Source: Verrucomicrobiia bacterium (GTDB lineage: Bacteria; Verrucomicrobiota; Verrucomicrobiia; Limisphaerales; UBA1319). From it: a stretch of 5,182 bases of DNA. The stretch spans positions 1 to 5,182 of the forward strand of contig JADGRT010000247.1 of the NCBI GenBank assembly GCA_017880715.1, in the 5' to 3' direction. The notes under the pieces are model-generated. The model did not search any database, had not been told where the DNA came from, and was given only the letters and a program-made list of their open reading frames with translations. Positions 1 through 5,006 of the stretch are shown piece after piece; within the stretch, counting starts at the first letter, position 1, and each line of letters opens with the position of its first letter. A program made the position numbers and the translations under genes.

Positions 1-240
1 GGTCGTTTTGTGACCAGCGAGAAAGGCATCCCCCGGGTCAAGGTCTATTCGGCCAAGGGCGCGTTCGAAAGCGTCGTGGCCGGCCCCGAGCAATTTCCGA
101 GATACCGCGCCAATACCTCCATCGTCAATCCGGCGGGATTGGATGTGGCGGCGGATTCGGCGGGACGCGTGTGGGTGGCCGATTCGATGACCGGCGCGGT
201 GCGGGCGTTCTCACGGATCAAAAAGGAGCGCGTGCTGTGA
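1..240 (+). CDS. NHL-repeat beta-propeller protein, C-terminal fragment
   Basis: The reading frame is open from the first base of the window and ends at TGA 238-240, giving the last 79 residues of a longer protein. Residues about 44-71 read like one NHL-type blade: a proline-glycine-leucine-aspartate entry (PAGLDVAADSAGR), then VWVADSMTGAVRAFS, the usual 'x-x-VAD-x-x-x-x-x-V-x-x-F' close of an NHL repeat. An earlier VKVYSAKGAFESVV stretch looks like the end of the preceding blade. NHL propellers are usually extracytoplasmic binding or scaffold modules, and no catalytic residues are visible here. The signal peptide and blade number lie outside the window. Its stop codon overlaps the start of the next gene by four bases, placing it in the same operon as the iron-sulfur genes, so a role as exported partner of the redox complex is inferred. 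The internal GTG at 10 and ATG at 188 are not treated as starts because the frame continues to the window edge. Confidence 0.75.
   Translation, partial: GRFVTSEKGIPRVKVYSAKGAFESVVAGPEQFPRYRANTSIVNPAGLDVAADSAGRVWVADSMTGAVRAFSRIKKERVL
223..228 (+). promoter_or_regulatory. Shine-Dalgarno site for the small Tat protein
   Basis: AAGGAG lies inside the last codons of the NHL gene, 8 bases before the GTG at 237. It is the strongest ribosome-binding match in the operon. It decides the start of the next gene in favour of GTG 237 over the in-frame ATG at 171, which would overlap the upstream gene by about 70 bases and bury the Tat motif inside the protein. Confidence 0.65.
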
Positions 241-482
241 ATTCGGGAACCCCATCGCGAAGGGATTTTTTGCGGAGCGCGGCGCGCTATCCGCTGCTGG
301 CCGCCCTGGCGGTGATGGGCGGCCACCTTATCGCACGCAGGCCGGAGGCCGCTGCGACCTGCGCCATCCGGCCCTGGTGCGGGGGATGCAACCAATTCGA
401 AACCTGCCCCAAGCCGCAGGCCGAAACCGTGCGTCAGCGGGCCACGATTGCGTCCGCGACGGGAAAGGTTGGGCAACCTTAA
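237..482 (+). CDS. Small Tat-exported four-cysteine protein (81 aa)
   Basis: The start is GTG 237, overlapping the upstream TGA (GTGA) and preceded by AAGGAG at good spacing. The N-terminus carries a twin-arginine signal: SRRDFLR at residues 7-13, a hydrophobic stretch at about 18-33, then basic residues and a possible AxA cleavage site at about 38-40. The short remaining part has four cysteines at 42, 48, 51 and 57 (C-x5-C-x2-C-x5-CP, including WCGGC). Tat export implies folding before translocation, often with a cofactor, so the four cysteines could ligate one iron-sulfur cluster or another metal. This is inference: the spacing does not match the classic ferredoxin C-x2-C-x2-C-x3-CP. No named family is recognised. 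The next gene, a Tat-exported polyferredoxin, starts 3 bases after the stop, so the product is probably a small periplasmic subunit or electron carrier of the same complex. The alternative is a cofactor-assembly or structural subunit. Confidence 0.7.
   Translation: MNSGTPSRRDFLRSAARYPLLAALAVMGGHLIARRPEAAATCAIRPWCGGCNQFETCPKPQAETVRQRATIASATGKVGQP
465..480 (+). other. Inter-cistronic hairpin before the ferredoxin start
   Basis: AAGGTT (465-470) and AACCTT (475-480) are perfect reverse complements around a GGGC loop. The hairpin ends in the TAA of the small Tat gene, 5 bases before the ATG at 486, so it sits where a ribosome-binding site would be expected; no clear Shine-Dalgarno lies between it and the ATG. 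It could tune translation or coupling of the ferredoxin gene. It lacks the long stem and T-tract of a terminator. A chance occurrence is possible. Confidence 0.3.
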
Positions 483-485
483 TTT

Positions 486-1055
486 ATGGCTGAGAGCAAA
501 CCATCTGCGACCCGACGCCAGTTTTTCCGCGATGGCCTGCGCGGGGCATTACTCTTCGGTCTGGGGGCGGTGACCACCCTGTTCGCGCGCCACAGCCAGC
601 CCAAGAAACTGGTGTGGCAGATCGATCCGGCTAAGTGCGTAATGTGCACCAACTGCGCGACCCAGTGCGTGCTGCAGCCCTCCGCGGTCAAGTGCGTGCA
701 GATTTACCCGATCTGCGGCTACTGCAAGCTCTGCACAGGATACTTCGAGCCGCAGCCCAACGCGCTCAACACCGGCGCCGAGAACCAGCTTTGTCCCACC
801 GGCGCGATCAAACGCACGGCCCTGGAGGATCCTTATTACGATTACACCATCGATGAACCGCTCTGCATCGGTTGCGCCAAATGCGTGAAAGGATGCGTGC
901 TCTTCGGCAACGGCTCGTTCCAACTTCAGGTTCGCCACGATCGCTGTGTCAATTGCAATGAGTGCTCCATCGCCGTGGTCTGCCCCGGCCAGGCCTTCAA
1001 ACGAGTGCCGGCGGATCAACCTTACCTTTTGAAAGATCGGGAACGCCAAGGATGA
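486..1055 (+). CDS. Tat-exported polyferredoxin, up to four [4Fe-4S] clusters
   Basis: A 189-aa iron-sulfur electron carrier. The N-terminus has a twin-arginine signal (TRRQFFRD, residues 9-16) and a hydrophobic segment at about 20-34, so the protein should be exported folded or stay anchored by its signal. Seventeen cysteines follow: 51/54/57/61 (C-x2-C-x2-C-x3-C), 70, 77/80/83 with a distant 103-Pro, 127/130/133/137, and 154/157/160 with 166-Pro. This fits two 2[4Fe-4S] ferredoxin-like halves, enough for four clusters with Cys70 spare. The overall plan (Tat signal plus four clusters beside a NapH-like membrane protein) resembles the MauM/NapG class of periplasmic ferredoxins, but the motif spacing is not NapG itself and no napA or mau genes are present, so no gene symbol is given. 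The motif QLCPTGAIKRT at 101-111 is typical of ferredoxin folds. The stop overlaps the next ATG by four bases (ATGA 1052-1055). Likely role: relay between the NapH/NosR-like protein and periplasmic partners. Confidence 0.88.
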   Translation: MAESKPSATRRQFFRDGLRGALLFGLGAVTTLFARHSQPKKLVWQIDPAKCVMCTNCATQCVLQPSAVKCVQIYPICGYCKLCTGYFEPQPNALNTGAENQLCPTGAIKRTALEDPYYDYTIDEPLCIGCAKCVKGCVLFGNGSFQLQVRHDRCVNCNECSIAVVCPGQAFKRVPADQPYLLKDRERQG

Positions 1056-2488
1056 GTCCGATCTCGCAAAAATCGAGGACGATGGACGAGGACGATGGAC
1101 GAGGACGACCAGGCAGGCGTTGCGAGACTCCGCCCTCCGAGCGGACCGGCTCATGGGCAGTCCGGTTTTTACCTTTGTTAATCCTGACCGTGGGGATGCT
1201 GTTCTCGATCGCCGCCGCGTACGGGGTCGAACGGTTTCCGCCCCCCGAGTTCGAAAGTGGATACAAAATGCCACCGACCACTGTCCCCGCAGCACGTTCG
1301 ACTTGGATGGAGTATGTCGATGTTGGCGCATTGTTGGCAGCCCTCACCCTGGCTTCGTGGATGTCCTTAAAGAAACGGTCGCGCAAAGGCGTGTTCGTGG
1401 TGATGCTGGGTTCTCTGCTCTATTTTGGCTTTTACCGGAAAGGCTGCATTTGCCCGGTGGGGTCGATTCAGGACGTGACCCTGGCGTTATTTCAGCACAG
1501 CTATGTGGCGCCGGTGACCGTGGTGGCTTTCTTTTTGCTGCCCTTGATTTTTGCGCTGTTTTTCGGACGAACATTCTGCGCGGCGGTATGTCCATTGGGA
1601 GCCATGCAGGACGTGGTCCTGGTGAAACCCCTCAAACTGCGGCCCTGGCTGGAACAGACTTTGGGAATTCTGCCTTTCCTCTATCTGGGTTTGGCGGTCC
1701 TGTTCGCCGCGACCGGCAGCGCCTTTGTGATTTGCCAGTACGATCCGTTTGTCTCCTTTTTTCGGCGCAGTGGCAGCTTTAATATGTTCGTCCTGGGAGC
1801 GGCCTTTCTGGCAGTAGGGCTTTTTTACGGCCGTCCCTATTGCCGCTTTCTTTGTCCCTATGGCGCGCTGTTAAGTTTGCTGTCCCGGTTTTCCCAGTGG
1901 AAGGTGACCCTGTCGCCCGACGATTGCCTGCAATGTAAAATCTGCGATACCGCCTGTCCGTATGGAGCCATCAGCGAACCGGCGGCGCCGCCAACGGATG
2001 CTTCACGAAAAAGCAGGCGCTTCCGAGTGGTCGCCTGCTCGCTTTTGCTGCCAGTATTGCTGCTGGTTGGAGGTTGGATCGGAGGCCAATTGAACGTGAC
2101 CCTGTCCAAGAAAAACCCCACGGTGCAGTTGGCTGAAAGGATTGCAGCCGAGGACGCCGGCAAGATCACCGACCCCACCGACCCCACGGACCCCATCAAT
2201 GCCAGTAAGGCGTTTCGCCAGACGGGACGAGCCACTCAAGAATTGATCGACGACGCCCTGCAGGTGCGACGTCAGTTTGTGATCGGCGGCTGGATTTTGG
2301 GCGCCTTTGTCGGGCTGGTGTTTGGCGCGAAACTCATTGCCCTTTGGGGATCTCAACCGGCGGATGTATATGAACCCGATTCGGCCGATTGCGTGGCGTG
2401 CGGGCGGTGTTATACGTATTGCCCCAGAGTAATCGTGCAGTTAAAATATATCAACCGCAAGAAGGTCATTCCGCTGACGCCGGTCTGA
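1052..2488 (+). CDS. NapH/NosR-like polytopic iron-sulfur membrane protein
   Basis: A 478-aa integral membrane protein with about eight hydrophobic segments (roughly 37-57, 89-105, 114-129, 152-172, 204-227, 245-262, 325-345, 408-432). Cysteine motifs in order: KGCICPVG (132/134), FCAAVCPLG (176/180), YCRFLCPYG (264/268), a ferredoxin site at 292/295/298/302-Pro, and a second at 447/450/453/457-Pro in the C-terminal tail. The C-x3-CP motifs at membrane edges plus two [4Fe-4S] sites are the hallmark of the NosR/NapH/MauN family, which moves electrons across the membrane to exported acceptors. The FMN-binding domain of full NosR is absent. The chosen ATG at 1052 overlaps the ferredoxin stop (ATGA); ATG 1082 is an alternative. 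Residues 1-35 are basic and low complexity because a 13-bp repeat lies in the DNA, and a TDP-TDP-TDP repeat occupies the loop at 373-381. The two ferredoxin sites are separated by two membrane segments, so both should face the same side, probably the cytoplasm. Confidence 0.88.
   Translation: MSPISQKSRTMDEDDGRGRPGRRCETPPSERTGSWAVRFLPLLILTVGMLFSIAAAYGVERFPPPEFESGYKMPPTTVPAARSTWMEYVDVGALLAALTLASWMSLKKRSRKGVFVVMLGSLLYFGFYRKGCICPVGSIQDVTLALFQHSYVAPVTVVAFFLLPLIFALFFGRTFCAAVCPLGAMQDVVLVKPLKLRPWLEQTLGILPFLYLGLAVLFAATGSAFVICQYDPFVSFFRRSGSFNMFVLGAAFLAVGLFYGRPYCRFLCPYGALLSLLSRFSQWKVTLSPDDCLQCKICDTACPYGAISEPAAPPTDASRKSRRFRVVACSLLLPVLLLVGGWIGGQLNVTLSKKNPTVQLAERIAAEDAGKITDPTDPTDPINASKAFRQTGRATQELIDDALQVRRQFVIGGWILGAFVGLVFGAKLIALWGSQPADVYEPDSADCVACGRCYTYCPRVIVQLKYINRKKVIPLTPV
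1075..1108. repeat. 13-bp tandem repeat, about 2.6 copies
   Basis: The unit GAGGACGATGGAC occurs at 1075-1087 and 1088-1100, followed by a partial GAGGACGA at 1101-1108. It lies in the 5' end of the membrane-protein gene and encodes an acidic-basic low-complexity stretch. The unit length is not a multiple of three, so each copy is read in a different frame, and each full copy contains an ATG; the first one, at 1082, is in the gene's frame. Confidence 0.9.
2168..2194. repeat. 9-bp in-frame tandem repeat encoding Thr-Asp-Pro x3
   Basis: Three units ACCGACCCC, ACCGACCCC and ACGGACCCC lie at 2168-2176, 2177-2185 and 2186-2194. They are read in frame as TDP-TDP-TDP at residues 373-381, in the hydrophilic loop between the last two membrane segments, where an insertion would be tolerated. 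Confidence 0.9.
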
Positions 2489-2491
2489 GTT

Positions 2492-4306
2492 ATGCCTCCA
2501 ACTCCCCAAAACAGCGCGCCCGACCCGAAGGGGTCAGCGGATGTCAGCACCTCCCCCGCCTTGAGCTGGCCACGGGTGGCGAAGACGACGGCGTATGTAT
2601 CCGCCGTCTTCTGTTTGCTCATTCCGCTGCTGCTGGCGGTCAACCATTTTCACAGCCTCGCGCACGATTCGTTGAATTCACCCGCCTTGACCGAGCTGAA
2701 GCTGGCGCTGGCGCGAAACCCGCGCGATGAAGCGTTGAAGAAACAGATTCGCGCCTTGGATCAGGAATTGCGGGAAATCCAGGTCTGGCATGTGGCCATG
2801 GGCACCCGAGGCGCCTGGTTGTTTCTCGGGAGCGCCCTCCTGTTTCTCTCGACGTTCAAGTACGCCACGCAGCTCAAGAGACTGCCGCGCCCGGACAAGA
2901 CGCAAAAAAGCGCTGAAGACGAAGTTCGTGAAACCGCCCAAGTGCAATGGGCCGTCCTCGGAGCCATGGCGGTGGTGGGCGGGGCAGCCTGGATGCTCGC
3001 GGCGAATGGCGAAACTCAATTGAAGGCCTCCGCGCCAAACCCGTCTGGCGGTGCTCCCCTGCCTGTGGCTGCAGCCGCACCCGTGGCGCCGACCACCCCG
3101 TTTCCGACACCGGAGGAAATCAAATCAAATTGGCCGAGATTTCGCGGTCCCGATGGATTGGGGTTGTCGGCTTACACCAACCTGCCGACCGCCTGGAATA
3201 CCAACACCGGCGAAGGCATTCTGTGGAAAGTTGAAGTGCCCATCTCGGGACCGAACTCGCCGATCCTCTGGGGCAACCGTCTTTTCCTCACCGGCGCCAA
3301 CTCGAAAAAACGCGAGATCTATTGTTACGACGCGCTCAGCGGCAAATTGCTGTGGCAGAAAGCGGTGGTTTCCGGCGCCGCGCCCAACGCGGAAGCCCCG
3401 AACGTGGTCGAGGACAGCGGCACATTTGCACCGTCCACCGCGGCGACCGACGGCCGGCGGATCTATGCCATTTTCGCCACCGGCGATGTGGCGGCCTTTG
3501 ATTTCGCGGGCAACCAAGTGTGGTCGCGTTATCTGGGCCCGCTCGACAACAGCTATGGGCATGCCTCCTCACTGGTCCAGCATCAAAACCGATTGCTTGT
3601 ACAGCTCGATCAAGGTACCGGCAAAGATGGCAAATCCAAGCTGCTGGCGCTGGATGCGCTGACGGGGCAGACGGCCTGGGAATCACCGGCTCGGCCCGTG
3701 CCCAATTCGTGGTCCACGCCCATTGTCATTCACGCGGCGAACAAGGATCAAATCATCACCTGCGGCAATCCCTGGGTCATCGCCTACGATGCCGCCAATG
3801 GATCGGAACTGTGGCGCGCCAAGGTGTTGTATGGCGAAGTGACGCCATCGCCGGTTTTTGCTAATGGCCTGGTCTATACCGTGATGGACGGCGAAAAATT
3901 ATCAGCGATCAAACCCGACGGCTCGGGCGATGTTACCAAGACCCATGTCGCCTGGAGCGCGGAAGACGGACTGCCCGACATCACGAGTCCGGTGGGCGAC
4001 GGGCAGCGGATTTTTTTAATAACGACCAGCGGTTTGCTAACCTGTTACAACGCCCCGGACGGCAAGAAAGTGTGGGAAAAGGAATTGGAGTTGGGTTTCC
4101 ATTCATCGCCGAGCATCGCCGGCGAGCGGCTGTATCTTTGGGGCGACAAAGGCATGGGCCTGGTGCTGGCGGCGGCGGGCGAATTCAAGGAACTCGCCCG
4201 GTCCGATTTGGGTGAGCCCATTTTATCGTCGCCGGCCTTTGCCGACGGCCGGATTTACATCCGCGGGAAAAAGAACCTGTTTTGCCTCGGGAACAAGGGG
4301 AAGTAG
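2492..4306 (+). CDS. Membrane-anchored PQQ-like beta-propeller protein
   Basis: A 604-aa protein. Residues 1-30 are polar. Membrane segments are predicted at about 33-51, 106-122 and 151-170. Residues 60-100 form a charged, probably helical stretch (LARNPRDEALKKQIRALDQE) between the first two. A Pro/Ala-rich linker spans 171-212, then a beta-propeller runs from NWPRFRGPDGLG (213-224) to the end. Propeller blades are marked by repeats of the PQQ-repeat type: YDALSGKLLWQK, LDALTGQTAWES, YDAANGSELWRA and YNAPDGKKVWEK. Three membrane segments with the N-terminus inside put the propeller outside the cytoplasm. There is no CxxCH heme site, and no residues that prove PQQ binding or dehydrogenase activity, so a binding or scaffold role is as likely as catalysis. 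ATG 2492 lies 3 bases after the upstream stop with no clear Shine-Dalgarno, suggesting re-initiation by ribosomes from the membrane-protein gene. It is the last gene of the redox operon, and its 3' end is echoed 420 bp downstream. Confidence 0.85.
   Translation: MPPTPQNSAPDPKGSADVSTSPALSWPRVAKTTAYVSAVFCLLIPLLLAVNHFHSLAHDSLNSPALTELKLALARNPRDEALKKQIRALDQELREIQVWHVAMGTRGAWLFLGSALLFLSTFKYATQLKRLPRPDKTQKSAEDEVRETAQVQWAVLGAMAVVGGAAWMLAANGETQLKASAPNPSGGAPLPVAAAAPVAPTTPFPTPEEIKSNWPRFRGPDGLGLSAYTNLPTAWNTNTGEGILWKVEVPISGPNSPILWGNRLFLTGANSKKREIYCYDALSGKLLWQKAVVSGAAPNAEAPNVVEDSGTFAPSTAATDGRRIYAIFATGDVAAFDFAGNQVWSRYLGPLDNSYGHASSLVQHQNRLLVQLDQGTGKDGKSKLLALDALTGQTAWESPARPVPNSWSTPIVIHAANKDQIITCGNPWVIAYDAANGSELWRAKVLYGEVTPSPVFANGLVYTVMDGEKLSAIKPDGSGDVTKTHVAWSAEDGLPDITSPVGDGQRIFLITTSGLLTCYNAPDGKKVWEKELELGFHSSPSIAGERLYLWGDKGMGLVLAAAGEFKELARSDLGEPILSSPAFADGRIYIRGKKNLFCLGNKGK
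4261..4305. repeat. Diverged direct repeat, copy 1 (end of the PQQ-like gene)
   Basis: These 45 bases contain the last codons of the PQQ-like gene (RGKKNLFCLGNKGK) and match 4681-4725 at 38 of 45 positions by direct comparison, with no gaps and a fixed offset of 420 bases. The shared core includes AACCTGTTTTG and GGGGAAGTA. Similarity fades on both sides. Confidence 0.85.
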
Positions 4307-4309
4307 GAG
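4305..4309 (+). promoter_or_regulatory. Shine-Dalgarno for the nucleotidyltransferase remnant
   Basis: AGGAG overlaps the TAG stop of the PQQ-like gene and lies 6 bases before ATG 4316. It supports that ATG as the original start of the now broken nucleotidyltransferase gene and would let ribosomes pass directly from the upstream gene. Confidence 0.55.
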
Positions 4310-4315
4310 TAAGCC

Positions 4316-4506
4316 ATGGAAGCAACGCTGAGAGTCTTGAACGAACTCGAACGCAATGGCGTGATCAGTCGTTATGCCATCGGGGGTGCGGTGGGCGCCA
4401 TCTTCTACATGGAGCCGTTCCTGACCTATGATTTGGATATCTCCGCGCCGTGCTAGGCCGCCATCAACTCACAGAAAAGTACGACGCATGGAACACCGCG
4501 AAATAG
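4316..4506 (+). pseudogene. Nucleotidyltransferase, internally deleted and frameshifted
   Basis: From ATG 4316, preceded by AGGAG, the frame reads 46 codons to TAG 4454-4456. It begins MEATLRVLNELERNGVIS and continues with YAIGGAVGAIFYMEP and YDLDI, the GG...DxD core of a nucleotidyltransferase fold as in AbiEii/MNT-type proteins. Right after DLDI the sequence jumps: in the next frame, 4438-4506 reads YLRAVLGRHQLTEKYDAWNTAK and stops at TAG 4504-4506, which looks like the normal C-terminus of the same small family. As I recall, intact members are roughly 180 residues, so on the order of 115-120 codons are missing. The deletion junction is near 4436-4442 and its length is not a multiple of three, so the two ends are out of frame. 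The catalytic DxD survives, but most of the enzyme and its substrate pocket are gone; the 46-aa product is unlikely to work. The partner ORF starts inside the C-terminal remnant, as expected for the intact pair. Confidence 0.75.
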
Positions 4507-4673
4507 AACTGCTCTTTGCCGCCAAGCAACGGCGTCGCCACGAACTGGCCCGGCTGCCGATCGAGGAAAAACTCCGCGCCGTGGTCCGCCTTCAGGAAAT
4601 GGCCGCGCCCATCCTGCGGAAACGCGGCACTGCCGTCCGCTGCTGGAAATTGGAGCCATCGAGCCATGCCTGA
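4488..4673 (+). CDS. Small basic partner ORF of the nucleotidyltransferase (61 aa)
   Basis: It starts at ATG 4488 (MEHREIELLFAAKQRRR) and ends at TGA 4671-4673. The sequence is helix-rich and charged: a basic AAKQRRRHELARLP stretch at residues 11-24, an amphipathic EEKLRAVVRLQEMAAPILRK segment at 26-45, and a short tail ending in RCWKLEPSSHA. I recognise this as a type of small hypothetical protein often found just downstream of small nucleotidyltransferases in PVC-type genomes; no biochemical function is known to me. The start was chosen inside the end of the nucleotidyltransferase remnant (19-base overlap), matching the usual coupled arrangement. The longer in-frame ATG at 4428 would add residues that are only an alternate frame of the broken upstream gene. 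The reading frame is intact although its partner is destroyed, so it may be an orphan on its way to loss or may act independently. A toxin-antitoxin-like relationship is possible but unproven. Confidence 0.6.
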   Translation: MEHREIELLFAAKQRRRHELARLPIEEKLRAVVRLQEMAAPILRKRGTAVRCWKLEPSSHA

Positions 4674-4680
4674 AATCCAG

Positions 4681-4725
4681 CCGTGGGGGAAAAAACCTGT
4701 TTTGTCTGGGGAACATGGGGAAGTA
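4681..4725. repeat. Diverged direct repeat, copy 2 (orphan PQQ-gene tail)
   Basis: It matches 4261-4305 at 38 of 45 positions. In the corresponding frame it still encodes RGGKNLFCLGNMGK, against RGKKNLFCLGNKGK in copy 1. Several differences are synonymous (TGC/TGT, CTC/CTG), which implies both copies were once under coding selection. The TAG stop is TAC here, and no propeller sequence precedes it, so it is a detached gene tail. Confidence 0.8.
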
Positions 4726-4733
4726 CTGGGCGG

Positions 4734-5006
4734 ATGAAGGCAAAAGATGGCGGCGCTCTGCCGAGGCGCCGCTACACGCTCCAGGTGCGCAGGATCGCTC
4801 TCGAGTAGCTGGAACGGGGTTTGTCGAAGTGTCCGTGGCTCCCTGGACTGTGGGCCCCCAGTGGGTCATCCAACTGGTGGCCCAGCAGCGGCGAGCAGGC
4901 CGCCTTGGGTCTGGATGTGCATCAGCTCCAGCTACTGCTCCGGAATGGCAATCCCAGCCGGGTCCAAACCGCACCCCTGTGGCGGCCGATTGCCCCGGCG
5001 GCCTAA
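4734..5006 (+). pseudogene. Decayed small ORF, possibly insertion-sequence accessory gene
   Basis: From ATG 4734 one frame reads MKAKDGGALPRRRYTLQVRR followed by IALE, then TAG at 4806-4808. After the stop the same frame continues LERGLS and reaches a TAA at 5004-5006 after LDVHQLQLLLRNG. A neighbouring frame gives GFVEVSVAPWTVGPQWVIQLV in between. The basic RRRYTL start, a LERGLS helix, an FVEV segment and an LxxLLL tail together resemble the small accessory proteins (orfA/TnpA-like) of IS66-type and similar elements, broken by a nonsense codon and at least one frameshift. This is pattern recognition only: no transposase catalytic residues and no terminal inverted repeats were found. It could also be unrelated non-coding sequence. 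The adjacent broken nucleotidyltransferase and the new DUF4338-like gene make mobile-element debris plausible. Confidence 0.3.

Noticed and set aside
962..1051. Upstream extension of the membrane-protein gene to an ATG at 962
   Set aside because: It would overlap the ferredoxin gene by 94 bases and add arginine-rich out-of-frame sequence; the ATGA overlap at 1052 is the better start.
549..1331. Long minus-strand ORF (260 aa) opposite the ferredoxin gene
   Set aside because: It is an antisense shadow of two strongly supported iron-sulfur genes; its translation is arginine-rich low-information sequence with no recognisable domain.
2492..4306. Assignment as a PQQ-dependent quinoprotein dehydrogenase
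   Set aside because: The propeller repeats are present, but no heme motif or identifiable PQQ-binding or catalytic residues were found, so only a PQQ-like fold is claimed.
4428..4487. Earlier ATG for the small partner ORF
   Set aside because: These codons are an alternate frame of the nucleotidyltransferase remnants; the recognisable protein begins at MEHREIE.
4453..4974. Minus-strand ORF of 173 aa across the decayed region
   Set aside because: Composition is Arg/Pro/Cys-rich as expected for a shadow in GC-rich DNA, and it runs antisense to the small partner ORF and the repeat tail; no motif supports it.
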